From: Frigidibacter sp037095735
GTDB lineage: Bacteria; Pseudomonadota; Alphaproteobacteria; Rhodobacterales; Rhodobacteraceae
Assembly: GCF_037095735.1 (NCBI RefSeq)
Contig: NZ_JBAWKD010000008.1
Span: 62,001-126,000 of the forward strand
DNA length: 64,000 bases
Direction of reading: 5' to 3'
The first letter of the stretch is position 1. Each line of letters begins with the position of its first letter. Below the pieces are notes generated by a model. That model had not been told where the DNA came from and did no database searches. It saw only the letters and a program-made list of their open reading frames with translations. Both the position numbers and the translations under genes were made by a program. Of this stretch, positions 47,451-55,899 are shown one piece after another.

Positions 47451-49280
47451 ATGGACAATCAGAACAAGAACCTCATTCTCGCGACCGTGCTCTCCTTCCT
47501 GGTGATCCTGGTCTGGTACACGGTGTTCGCACCGCCATCCGCGACCGTGGATCCCAATGCGCCGGAAGTTGCCGCGGCCCCCGCCGAGGGTGGTACGCCC
47601 CCGGCCGCGCCGCAGGACCAGCCGGCGGTCGCCGCGGCGGCCGAGGCCGCCCCGCAGGCGGCCCGCGTCGCCATCGACACGCCGCGACTGATCGGCTCGC
47701 TGTCGCTGGCCGGCGGTCGCATCGACGACCTGTCGCTGAAGGACTACAAGGACACGCTCGCCCCGGATTCGGGCCTGGTGCGCCTGCTGTCGCCGGTGGG
47801 CGGCAAGGAGCCGGGCGAGGCCCAGCCCTATTACGCGGTCTACGGCTGGTCGCCGGCCGGCGGCCTCGACAGCGCGGCCGTGCCGAACGCCCGCACGATC
47901 TGGACACTGGAAAGCGGCGCGACGCTGGCACCGGGCACCCCGGTGACGCTGTCCTGGGACAACGGCCAGGGCCTGATCTTCCGCCGCACCTATTCGGTCG
48001 ACGACAACTACCTGTTCACCGTCGGCCAGAGCGTCGAGAACACCACCGGCGCCGCCGTCCGCCTTGCCCCCTATGGCATCGTCGCCCGCCACGGCCTGCC
48101 GGCCACCCAGCACGTCTGGGTGCTGCACGAAGGCGTCGTCGGCATGACCGACGGCAAGCTGGAAGAGGTCGCCTACGGCAAGATGGACGACCTGGCCGAG
48201 GTGGCCCGCGAGGGCGGCCATGCCGAGGTCAAGGAGGTCACCACCGACGGCTGGATCGGCTTCACCGACAAGTACTGGATGACCGCGCTGGTGCCCCAGC
48301 ACGGCCAGCCCTACTCTTCGGTCGTCAAGTACATCCCCGGCTCGGAAGTCTACCAGACCGAGACCCGGCTGCCGATCATGGACGTGGCCCCCGGCGCCAC
48401 CGCCAGCGTCGACACCCGCCTGTTCGCGGGCGCGAAGGAATGGGAAACCATCCGCCACTACCAGAACGACGTCGGCATCGACCGCTTCGTCGACTCGATC
48501 GACTGGGGCTGGTTCTTCTTCCTGACGAAGCCGATCTTCACCCTGCTGCACTGGCTGCACGGCTTCATCGGCAACATGGGCTGGTCGATCATCCTGCTGA
48601 CGCTGATCATCAAGGCGATCGTCTTCCCGCTGGCGCGCAAGTCCTACATCTCGATGGCGAAGATGAAGGAACTTCAGCCCGAGATGGAGAAGCTGAAGGA
48701 AAAGACCGGCGAGGACCGCCAGAAGTTCCAGCAGGAGATGATGGCGCTCTACAAGCGCGAGAAGGTCAACCCGGCCTCGGGCTGCCTGCCGATGGTGCTG
48801 CAGATCCCGATCTTCTTCTCGCTCTACAAGGTGATCTTCGTCACACTCGAGCTGCGCCACGCGCCCTGGATCGGCTGGATCCATGACCTGTCGGCGCCCG
48901 ATCCGACCTCGATCCTGAACCTGTTCGGCCTGCTGCCCTATGCGACGCCGGACGCGACCTCGGTGCTGCACATCCTGTCGATCGGGGTGCTGCCGATCCT
49001 GCTCGGGATCTCGATGTGGCTGCAGCAGCGCCTGAACCCGACCCCCTCGGACCCGGCGCAGGCGATGATCTTCACCTGGATGCCCTGGGTGTTCATGTTC
49101 ATGCTGGGCAAGTTCGCCTCGGGCCTCGTGCTTTACTGGATCGCGAACAACACCATCACCTTCACGCAGCAGTACATCATCATGTCGATGCACGGGCACC
49201 GGCCCGATCTGTTCGGCAACATCAAGGCCAGCGTGAAGCGCAAGAAGCCGGCACCTGCGGTGGAGGCGAAGAAGAAGTGA
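47451..49280 (+). CDS. yidC: Membrane protein insertase YidC
   Basis: A 609-residue YidC/Oxa1 insertase. The N-terminal helix (LILATVLSFLVILVWYTVF) is followed by an Ala/Pro-rich linker and the large periplasmic beta domain (residues about 80-350). The conserved core has NMGWSIILLTLIIKAIVFPLARKSY with the hydrophilic-groove Arg, the MKELQPEMEKLKEKTGED coiled hairpin, NPASGCLPMVLQIPIFFSLYKVIF and the last helices. It inserts membrane proteins alone or with SecYEG. The GTG of the MOSC gene overlaps its stop codon. Confidence 0.97.
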   Translation: MDNQNKNLILATVLSFLVILVWYTVFAPPSATVDPNAPEVAAAPAEGGTPPAAPQDQPAVAAAAEAAPQAARVAIDTPRLIGSLSLAGGRIDDLSLKDYKDTLAPDSGLVRLLSPVGGKEPGEAQPYYAVYGWSPAGGLDSAAVPNARTIWTLESGATLAPGTPVTLSWDNGQGLIFRRTYSVDDNYLFTVGQSVENTTGAAVRLAPYGIVARHGLPATQHVWVLHEGVVGMTDGKLEEVAYGKMDDLAEVAREGGHAEVKEVTTDGWIGFTDKYWMTALVPQHGQPYSSVVKYIPGSEVYQTETRLPIMDVAPGATASVDTRLFAGAKEWETIRHYQNDVGIDRFVDSIDWGWFFFLTKPIFTLLHWLHGFIGNMGWSIILLTLIIKAIVFPLARKSYISMAKMKELQPEMEKLKEKTGEDRQKFQQEMMALYKREKVNPASGCLPMVLQIPIFFSLYKVIFVTLELRHAPWIGWIHDLSAPDPTSILNLFGLLPYATPDATSVLHILSIGVLPILLGISMWLQQRLNPTPSDPAQAMIFTWMPWVFMFMLGKFASGLVLYWIANNTITFTQQYIIMSMHGHRPDLFGNIKASVKRKKPAPAVEAKKK

Positions 49281-50026
49281 CCGCGACACTCGCGCAGATC
49301 TTCAGACACCCGATCAAGGCCCACGGACGCGAAGACCTCGCGTCCGTTCGGCTTTTGGCGGGGGAATGCCTGCCCTGGGACCGGCACTGGGCGGTGGCCC
49401 ATGCGAAGTCCAAATTCGACCCCGCGGCCCCGGCCTGGACGCCCTGCGGCCAGTTCCAGCGCGCCGCCCGCACCCGCACGCTGATGGCGATCACCTCGCG
49501 CTTCGATCCCGAGACCGGCGTGATGGAGCTGGCCCACCCTGACCTGCCGCCGCTGAGCTTCCGCCCCGAGACCGAAGGCGCGGCGCTGATCGACTGGCTG
49601 AAACCGATCAGCCCCGAGGGCGACTTCGCCCCGGTGGCATTGGTCAAGGGCCCGCGGGGGATGACCGACAGCGACTTCCCCTCGATCTCGATCAAGAACC
49701 TCGCCTCGAACGCGGCGCTGTCGCGGCACATGGGGCTGGATCTGTCGATCCACCGCTGGCGCGGCAACCTGTGGCTCGACGGGCTGGAGCCCTGGGCCGA
49801 GGTCGGGCTGATCGGGCGCGAGATCCGCATCGGCGGGGCGCGGCTGAAGGTCGTCGACCGGATCGGGCGCTGCAAGGCCACGACCGGCAACCCCGACACC
49901 GGCATCGAGGATGCCGACACGCTGGCCGCCCTGCGCGCGGTGGTGGGCGTTCAGGACTTCGGCGTCTATGCCGAGGTGATAGAAGCCGGCGACATCGCCC
50001 GCGGCGACCGGATGGAGATTGTCTGA
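49277..50026 (+). CDS. MOSC domain protein
   Basis: A 249-residue MOSC protein, from the GTG overlapping the yidC TGA. The N-terminal beta-barrel part begins LAQIFRHPIKAHGRE (MOSC_N-like) and the domain proper contains SIKNLASNAALSRHMGLDLSIHRWRGNLWLDGLEPWAE, then VDRIGRCKATTGNPDTG with the conserved Cys of the MOSC fold. MOSC proteins transfer or carry sulfur on molybdenum cofactor or N-hydroxylated substrates. The operon position beside yidC and yihA is conserved in relatives but not informative on substrate. Confidence 0.88.
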   Translation: MTATLAQIFRHPIKAHGREDLASVRLLAGECLPWDRHWAVAHAKSKFDPAAPAWTPCGQFQRAARTRTLMAITSRFDPETGVMELAHPDLPPLSFRPETEGAALIDWLKPISPEGDFAPVALVKGPRGMTDSDFPSISIKNLASNAALSRHMGLDLSIHRWRGNLWLDGLEPWAEVGLIGREIRIGGARLKVVDRIGRCKATTGNPDTGIEDADTLAALRAVVGVQDFGVYAEVIEAGDIARGDRMEIV

Positions 50027-50679
50027 TGGCCCCCCTGCCTTTCCCGCTGGCCCCCGAGCCCGACCAGTTCGCCCGCGAGGCCGGACGCCTGCTGTTCGCC
50101 GGCCCCGTCGACTTCCTGAAGGGCGTCGTCGCGATGGACGGGCTGCCCCCGGCCGACCGGGTCGAAGTCTGCTTCGCCGGCCGCTCGAACGTCGGGAAGT
50201 CCAGCCTGATCAACGCGCTGACCGGGCGCAAGAACCTCGCCCGCGCCTCGAACACCCCGGGCCGGACGCAGGAGATCAACTATTTCACGCTCGGGGACGA
50301 GCGCTACATGGTCGACCTTCCCGGCTATGGCTTCGCCGAGGCGCCGGTGGCGATCGTCAAGAAATGGCAGGCGCTTCTGAAGGCCTATCTGGGCGGGCGG
50401 CAGACACTGCGCCGGGCCTTCGTGCTGATCGACGCGCGCCACGGGGTGAAGGCGGTCGATGAAGAGATCCTCGAGCTTCTGGACCGCTCTGCCGTGACCT
50501 TCCAGGCGGTGCTGACCAAGGCCGACAAGATCAGCGCCAAGGAACGCGAGGCGGTGCTGGCGCAGGTGCGCGGCGCGCTGTCGAAGCACCCCGCCGCCTA
50601 TCCCGAGATCGTGCTGACCTCGTCCGAGAAGGGCGAAGGCATCGAGACGCTGCGCGCCCTGATCGCGACGATGGTCTAA
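50026..50679 (+). CDS. yihA: Ribosome-biogenesis GTP-binding protein YihA/YsxC (EngB)
   Basis: A 217-residue small GTPase for large ribosomal subunit assembly. G1 is GRSNVGKSS, the switch region is ASNTPGRTQEINYF, G3 is DLPGYGFAEAP, G4 is TKADK and G5 is SSEKGEG. The ATG shares its A with the MOSC TGA (TGATG). Its TAA stop overlaps that of the convergent phosphatase gene. Confidence 0.95.
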   Translation: MAPLPFPLAPEPDQFAREAGRLLFAGPVDFLKGVVAMDGLPPADRVEVCFAGRSNVGKSSLINALTGRKNLARASNTPGRTQEINYFTLGDERYMVDLPGYGFAEAPVAIVKKWQALLKAYLGGRQTLRRAFVLIDARHGVKAVDEEILELLDRSAVTFQAVLTKADKISAKEREAVLAQVRGALSKHPAAYPEIVLTSSEKGEGIETLRALIATMV

Positions 50680-51170
50680 CGGCCCCGTTCCGATGGGGTG
50701 AAGAAGCCGAGCGCCCGGCCGGTCCGCGGCCGGACCTCGGCCCAGGTCGCGGCGTCGAATTCGGCCACCAGCGTGGCGCAGGTCGGATAGGCGAAGAACT
50801 CGGGATCGTCGGGCGGGGACGCGACCATGCCCTCGGCAAAGGCGGCGATGCCGGGATTGTGGCCCAGCATCATCACCACCGGCGCGGTCGCGCCGCGCAG
50901 CTCTGCCAGCATCGCCTCGGGCGCGGCATGATAGAGCGCAGGGACGAAGCGCGGCGTGCCCTCGAGGCCCGTTTCCTCCCAGGTCTGCCGGGTGCGCAGC
51001 GCGGTCGAGCACAGCACCTCTGCCGGCGGGTCGCCGCGCTCGGCAAGCCAGGCGCCCAGTTCGGCCGCAGCCCGGCGCCCCCGTCCCTTCAGCGCGCGGT
51101 CATGGTCATCGAGGCCGGGCGTGCCCCAGTCGGATTTCGCGTGGCGGGTCAGGATCAGGCGCAGGGTCAT
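50676..51170 (-). CDS. sixA: SixA-like phosphohistidine phosphatase
   Basis: A 164-residue histidine phosphatase of the SixA group, with the catalytic LTRHAKSDWG at the N-terminus and MMLGHNPGIAAFAEGM carrying the second His. SixA removes phosphate from phosphohistidine, for example in phosphorelay HPt domains, although other small substrates are possible for relatives. It starts within the stop of the upstream ferredoxin-like gene. The window contains an HPt kinase (22152), but no evidence connects them. Confidence 0.88.
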   Translation of the reverse strand: MTLRLILTRHAKSDWGTPGLDDHDRALKGRGRRAAAELGAWLAERGDPPAEVLCSTALRTRQTWEETGLEGTPRFVPALYHAAPEAMLAELRGATAPVVMMLGHNPGIAAFAEGMVASPPDDPEFFAYPTCATLVAEFDAATWAEVRPRTGRALGFFTPSERGR

Positions 51171-51814
51171 CTGTGGAACTGGCTCATGTGATAGGCGGAC
51201 TGTTCGGGGCGGCGGCCGTAGGACTGGCTGACCGGGCAGGCCCGCCGCACGCGGCAGCCGCCGGTCAGGCAATCGGCGCCTGCGGGCGTGTCGAGGAAGG
51301 CGTGGCAGCGCGGCACGTCATAGCCCGCAGCCCCCAGCGCGCCAGCCGGGCAGGCGGTCAGGCAGGGTTTCGCGCAGCTCGCGCAGGGCTGCGCGGTGGG
51401 CTTCGGCAGGTCGATCTGTTCCCGCAGCAGAAGCGCCCCGCGATACGAGGCGAAAAGCCCCATCCGCGCCCCCACCAGCAGCGTCACCGGCGAGGCCCAA
51501 GCCAAGCCCGAGCGCAGCGCCCATTGATAGAAGGGGTGCCAGGGCGGGCCGGCGAAGGGGAATTTCGCCTTGGCCCCCAGATCGCAGGCCAGCCGCCCGA
51601 TCACCCGGCGCGACCAGCGGTCGACGGGATCGGGCGCGCCGTCCCGGCCTTCGGGGCTTGCGGTCAGATGCGCCCAGAAGCCGGGCTCGGCCGGGGCCAG
51701 CAGCAGCAGCGTCCCCTCCCCCAGCCCATCCTCGAGCACGGGGTGAAAGCCGCCCGCCACCGTCAGCCGCTCGGCCGCCGCGCGGGTCTCGATCTGGTCC
51801 AGCGTCACGCCCAT
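51167..51814 (-). CDS. Ferredoxin-like iron-sulfur protein
   Basis: A 215-residue protein whose C-terminal third holds two cysteine groups: CASCAKPCLTACP and, about 30 residues further on, CLTGGCRVRRACPVSQ, with an isolated Cys between, resembling a pair of 4Fe-4S sites of the type seen after QueG-like reductases. The N-terminal part (ERLTVAGGFHPVLEDG, LLLLAPAEPGFWAHL) is typical of Rhodobacteraceae proteins annotated as ferredoxin. I start at ATG 51814, with AAGG eleven bases upstream. Function unknown; coupled to sixA. Confidence 0.7.
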   Translation of the reverse strand: MGVTLDQIETRAAAERLTVAGGFHPVLEDGLGEGTLLLLAPAEPGFWAHLTASPEGRDGAPDPVDRWSRRVIGRLACDLGAKAKFPFAGPPWHPFYQWALRSGLAWASPVTLLVGARMGLFASYRGALLLREQIDLPKPTAQPCASCAKPCLTACPAGALGAAGYDVPRCHAFLDTPAGADCLTGGCRVRRACPVSQSYGRRPEQSAYHMSQFHR

Positions 51815-51850
51815 GGCCGCGAGCCTTGCAGAGCGCGCGGCCAAGGGCAA

Positions 51851-52744
51851 TCAGCGGATGCGCGGCTTGACGCGCGGCTCGGTCGAGCGGATCTGGCTGC
51901 CCGCGCCGTGATCGGTGAAGAGTTCGAGCAGGCAGGCATTCGGCACCCGCCCGTCGACGATGGTCACCGCGCGCACGCCCTCGTCGATCGCGGTCAGCGC
52001 GGTCTCGGTCTTCGGGATCATCCCGCCGGCGATGGTGCCGTCCTCGATCATCGCGCGCACGTCCTCGGGCGTGAGCTGGGTCAGCACCTCGCCCGCCTTG
52101 TTCTTCACACCCGAGACGTCGGTCAGCAGCAGCAGCCGGTCGGCCTGCAGCGCGCCCGCGATCGCGCCCGCGGCGGTGTCGCCGTTGACGTTGAAGGTCT
52201 CGTTGTCGGCCATGCCGGTCGCGACCGGGGCCACCACCGGGATGATCCCGGCCGAATAGAGATCGCGCAGCACCTGAACGTTCATCTCGACCGGCTTGCC
52301 GACGAAGCCCAGCTCCGGGTCGTCGGCGACGCAGACCATCAGGTCGTCATCCTTGCCCGAGATCCCCACCGCGCGGCCGCCCTGGTCGTTGATCGCCTGC
52401 ACGATGCGCTTGTTCACGAGGCCCGACAGCACCATCTCGACCACCTCGACGGTGGCCTTGTCGGTCACGCGCTTGCCGCGCACGAATTCGGACTTGATGC
52501 CGAGCTTGCCCAGCAGGTCGTTGATCATCGGCCCGCCGCCGTGGACGACCACCGGGTTCACGCCGACCTGCTTCATCAGCACGATATCGCGGGCGAACTC
52601 GGCCATCGCATCGTCGTCGCCCATCGCGTTGCCGCCGAATTTCACGACGACGACGGCGCCCGCGTAGCGCTGCATGTAGGGCAGCGCCTCGGAGAGGGTG
52701 CGGGCGGTGGCGATCCAGTCACGGTTCATCGGCTGCGTTCTCAT
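51851..52744 (-). CDS. argB: Acetylglutamate kinase
   Basis: A 297-residue amino-acid kinase for the second step of arginine synthesis. The N-terminal helix (ATARTLSEALPYMQRYAG) is of the kind that lets hexameric, arginine-sensitive enzymes assemble. Core motifs: VVVKFGGNAMGD, VVVHGGGPMINDLL, and NVNGDTAAGAIAGALQADRLLLLTDVSGVK. Feedback by arginine is therefore likely (family knowledge). It is transcribed alone, divergent from the SDR gene. Confidence 0.96.
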   Translation of the reverse strand: MRTQPMNRDWIATARTLSEALPYMQRYAGAVVVVKFGGNAMGDDDAMAEFARDIVLMKQVGVNPVVVHGGGPMINDLLGKLGIKSEFVRGKRVTDKATVEVVEMVLSGLVNKRIVQAINDQGGRAVGISGKDDDLMVCVADDPELGFVGKPVEMNVQVLRDLYSAGIIPVVAPVATGMADNETFNVNGDTAAGAIAGALQADRLLLLTDVSGVKNKAGEVLTQLTPEDVRAMIEDGTIAGGMIPKTETALTAIDEGVRAVTIVDGRVPNACLLELFTDHGAGSQIRSTEPRVKPRIR

Positions 52745-52897
52745 CTCTCTCGGGCTCCGTCTGTCGGGTCAAAGTGTTAGTGCGCTTTGGCGGCAGTGCC
52801 AAGGGCGCGCGGCCGGCGGCGCCCTGGCCGGCATCCGGTTGCCAATCGTGAAGATTAGCTTAGGGTTCCCGCGATCCTCTCCCCGGAGCCTTGCGCG

Positions 52898-53629
52898 ATG
52901 AGCGACCAGAAAACCCTTCTCTTGACCGGCGCGAGCCGTGGAATCGGCCATGCCACCGTGATGCGCTTCGCCAAGGAGGGCTGGCGGGTCATCACCTGCT
53001 CGCGCCAGCCCTTCCCCGAGAAATGCCCCTGGGGCGGCGGCCGCGAGGACCATATCGAGCTCGATCTCGCCAGCCCGGACGCGACCATCGCCGCGATCGA
53101 GCAGATCCGCGAACGGCTGGGCGGCAAGCTGCATGCGCTGGTCAACAACGCCGGCATCTCGCCCAAGACCCCGACCGGCGGCCGGCTGAACACGCTGGAA
53201 ACCGACCTGCGCACCTGGGGCAAGGTGTTCCACGTCAACTTCTTCGCCTCGATCGTGCTGGCACGCGGCCTGAAGGACGAACTGTCGGCGGCCAAGGGCT
53301 CGGTCGTGAACGTGACCTCGATCGCGGGCGCGCGCGTGCACCCCTTCGCCGGCGCGGCCTATGCGACCTCGAAGGCGGCGCTGGCCGCGCTGACGCGCGA
53401 GATGGCGCATGACTTCGGCCCGCTCGGCGTGCGGGTGAACGCGATCGCGCCGGGCGAGATCGAAACCTCGATCCTGTCGCCCGGCACCGAGAAGATCGTC
53501 GAGGGCCTGCCGCTGCGCCGCCTCGGCCAGCCCTCGGAAGTAGCCGACGTGATCTGGTTCCTGTGCTCGGACCAGTCGAGCTACGTCACCGGCACCGAGA
53601 TCGAAGTGAACGCCGGACAGCACGTCTGA
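52898..53629 (+). CDS. Short-chain dehydrogenase/reductase (SDR)
   Basis: A 243-residue classical SDR: cofactor motif TGASRGIGHATVM, NNAG in ALVNNAGISPKTP, catalytic Ser in NVTSIAGARVHP, YATSK with Tyr and Lys, and the C-terminal VTGTEIEVNAGQ. An acidic residue after the second strand is not clear, so NAD versus NADP preference cannot be assigned. Substrate unknown. GGAG lies twelve bases ahead of the ATG. Confidence 0.9.
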   Translation: MSDQKTLLLTGASRGIGHATVMRFAKEGWRVITCSRQPFPEKCPWGGGREDHIELDLASPDATIAAIEQIRERLGGKLHALVNNAGISPKTPTGGRLNTLETDLRTWGKVFHVNFFASIVLARGLKDELSAAKGSVVNVTSIAGARVHPFAGAAYATSKAALAALTREMAHDFGPLGVRVNAIAPGEIETSILSPGTEKIVEGLPLRRLGQPSEVADVIWFLCSDQSSYVTGTEIEVNAGQHV

Positions 53630-53639
53630 CGGAAGACCC

Positions 53640-53722
53640 GGGGGGATGCATCCCCCCTGACTCCCGCCTGCCTTCTTACTGGCACAAATATCCCGGGGGT
53701 CCGGGGGCAGCGCCCCCCCCTT
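53640..53722. repeat. Rhodobacteraceae-type GC-rich intergenic repeat, copy 1
   Basis: Begins with a perfect palindrome GGGGGGATGCATCCCCCC (53640-53657), continues with CAAATATCCCGGGGG (53685-53699) and GGGGGCAGCGCCCCC. Copy 2 at 62861 shares the latter two blocks. Such elements are widespread downstream of genes in this family. Confidence 0.75.
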
Positions 53723-53735
53723 GGCCCCAACACAA

Positions 53736-53760
53736 ACGGCCGCCCCGAGGGGGCGGCCGT
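53736..53760. terminator. Bidirectional terminator between the SDR gene and bztD
   Basis: An 11-bp perfect stem ACGGCCGCCCC with loop GAG. On the minus strand it is followed by TTTGTGTT, so it best terminates the bzt operon, and it also closes the SDR gene. Confidence 0.8.
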
Positions 53761-53781
53761 CGTCGTTTCCGGTGCAGCGGC

Positions 53782-54567
53782 TCAGTGCCCGAGGATCTGG
53801 CTCAGGAACTGCTTGGTGCGGTCCGACTGCGGGTTGTTGAAGAAGTCGTAGGGGTTGTTCTGCTCGACGATCTGGCCGTCGGCCATGAAGATCACCCGGT
53901 TCGCCACGGCCTGCGCGAAGCCCATCTCGTGGGTCACGCAGAGCATGGTCATGCCCTCTTCCGCCAGCTCGATCATGGTGTCGAGCACTTCCTTGATCAT
54001 CTCGGGGTCGAGCGCCGAGGTCGGCTCGTCGAAGAGCATGATCCTGGGCTTCATGCAGAGCGAGCGCGCGATGGCGACCCGCTGCTGCTGACCGCCCGAC
54101 AGCTGGCCCGGATACTTGTGGGCCTGCTCGGGGATCTTCACCTTCGACAGGAAGTGCATCGCCGTTTCCTCGGCTTCGCGCTTCGGCATCTTGCGGACCC
54201 AGATCGGGGCCAAGGTGCAGTTTTCCAGGATCGTCAGGTGCGGGAACAGGTTGAAGTGCTGGAACACCATGCCGACTTCCGAGCGGACCTTGTCGATGTT
54301 CTTCAGGTCCGAGGTCAGCTCGGTCCCGTCGACGATGATCTGCCCCGACTGGTGTTCCTCAAGCCGGTTGATGCAGCGGATCAGCGTCGACTTGCCCGAG
54401 CCCGAGGGGCCGGCGATGACGATGCGCTCGCCGCGGTTCACCGTCAGGTTGATGTCGCGCAGCACGTGGAACTGGCCGTACCACTTGTTCATGTTGACGA
54501 TCTGGATCGCCACTTCGTCCGAGACCTTCATCTGGGTGCGGTCGACGGCGCGTTCGATGGTTTCCAT
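53782..54567 (-). CDS. bztD: Glutamate/glutamine/aspartate/asparagine ABC transporter ATPase
   Basis: A 261-residue polar-amino-acid ABC ATPase: GPSGSGKSTLIRCIN, LSGGQQQRVAIARSL, IMLFDEPTSALDPE and CVTHEMGFA. The order binding protein - long permease - long permease - ATPase and the permease sizes match Rhodobacter capsulatus bztABCD, a system for acidic amino acids and their amides. It is the last gene of the operon, before the terminator at 53736. Confidence 0.94.
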   Translation of the reverse strand: METIERAVDRTQMKVSDEVAIQIVNMNKWYGQFHVLRDINLTVNRGERIVIAGPSGSGKSTLIRCINRLEEHQSGQIIVDGTELTSDLKNIDKVRSEVGMVFQHFNLFPHLTILENCTLAPIWVRKMPKREAEETAMHFLSKVKIPEQAHKYPGQLSGGQQQRVAIARSLCMKPRIMLFDEPTSALDPEMIKEVLDTMIELAEEGMTMLCVTHEMGFAQAVANRVIFMADGQIVEQNNPYDFFNNPQSDRTKQFLSQILGH

Positions 54568-54578
54568 GGGTCAGTCCC

Positions 54579-55898
54579 TCAGCGGTGCTCGCGGCGCAGG
54601 CGACGCTCGAGCAGCATCGAATAGCGCGACATGGCGAAGTTGAAGATGAAGAAGATGGCGCCGACGAAGATGAACGGCTCCCAGTAGATGCCCTTCCACT
54701 CGATGGCGGCGCGGACGGCGTCGGTGATGCCCTTCAGCGGGTCGAGAAGACCCACGAAGATCACCAGCGTCGTGTCCTTGAACAGGCCGATGAAAGTCGA
54801 GACGATCCCGGGGATCGAGATCTTCAGCGCCTGCGGCAGGATGATCAGCCGCATCGCCTTCCAGTAGTCGAGGCCCAGCGCGTCGGCCGCTTCATACTGC
54901 CCGCGCGGCAGCGCCGCGAGGCCGCCGCGGATCACCTCGGCGATATAGGCCGCGGCGAAGAGCGTCACCATGATCACCACCCGCAGGATGATGTCGAAGT
55001 TGGTGCCGGGCGGCAGGAAGTAGTTCAGCAGCAGCGAGGCGGTGAACAGCAGCGTGATCAGCGGCACGCCGCGGATGAACTCGATGAAGCCCACCGACAG
55101 CGCCTTGACCAGCAACATATCCGACCGCCGCCCCAGCGCCAGCAGGATGCCCATCGGCAGCGACAGCGCGATGGCCGCGACGCCGATGGTGATCGACAGA
55201 ACGAAGCCGCCGAAGAGGTTCGAGCGCACCTCCTCCATGCCGAAGGGGATCACCGATTCCAGCGCGGTCTCGACCGGGCCCGCGAGGAACAGCCAGTAGA
55301 GGATCGTCGCCAGCACCGCGAGGATCGGTGCGAGCAGGTTCTGCCCGGCCTTGGTCAGCGCAGTGAAGACGACATAGCCCAGAACGAAGCCCAGATAGGC
55401 CGCGACCGGGAACCAGACCGAGCCCCCCCAGAGCAGCAGGTAGCCGAGGCCGGGATAGATCACGGTCAGGGCCAGAAGCGCGCGCGGGGCGCCGGGGAAC
55501 AGCACCGGGGCCAGCGCCGCGAACAGCAGCACCAGCGCCAGCAGCGGCCGCCAGTAGAGGTAGTCGGGATAGAAGCCGAACAGGAACTGCGTCCAGCGTT
55601 CACGGATCACCGCCCAGCAGGCGCCGGTGGCGTCCTGGCCCCAGGTCGAGGTGATGATCTCGCGGCATTCGGCCAGCGAGTTGGCGTTCCAGACCCCGTG
55701 CAGGAACCATGGCAGGAAATGCGTTCCAAGCCACAGGATGATCAGCGCCCCCAGAACGGTGAGCGCGGTGTTCAGCCAGCCGGCGAACAGGTTCTCGCGC
55801 AGCCACTTGACGGCGCCGGTCTGCCCCGAGGGCGGCGCCTGTTGCGGCAGCATGGTCTCGCGCACATAGGCGACGGTTTCGGCGTGGGTATCGCTCAT
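54579..55898 (-). CDS. bztC: Amino acid ABC permease BztC
   Basis: A 439-residue permease with about eight helices; the long N-terminal part (several helices and periplasmic loops) before the HisM-type core is typical of BztC/AapM. The core has VRSNLFGGFVLSITIGVAAIALSLPMG, the EAA loop ALPRGQYEAADALGLDYWKAMRLIILPQALK and IPGIVSTFIGLFKDTTL. It pairs with BztB as a heterodimer. One base separates it from bztB. Confidence 0.93.
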   Translation of the reverse strand: MSDTHAETVAYVRETMLPQQAPPSGQTGAVKWLRENLFAGWLNTALTVLGALIILWLGTHFLPWFLHGVWNANSLAECREIITSTWGQDATGACWAVIRERWTQFLFGFYPDYLYWRPLLALVLLFAALAPVLFPGAPRALLALTVIYPGLGYLLLWGGSVWFPVAAYLGFVLGYVVFTALTKAGQNLLAPILAVLATILYWLFLAGPVETALESVIPFGMEEVRSNLFGGFVLSITIGVAAIALSLPMGILLALGRRSDMLLVKALSVGFIEFIRGVPLITLLFTASLLLNYFLPPGTNFDIILRVVIMVTLFAAAYIAEVIRGGLAALPRGQYEAADALGLDYWKAMRLIILPQALKISIPGIVSTFIGLFKDTTLVIFVGLLDPLKGITDAVRAAIEWKGIYWEPFIFVGAIFFIFNFAMSRYSMLLERRLRREHR

Positions 55899-55899
55899 C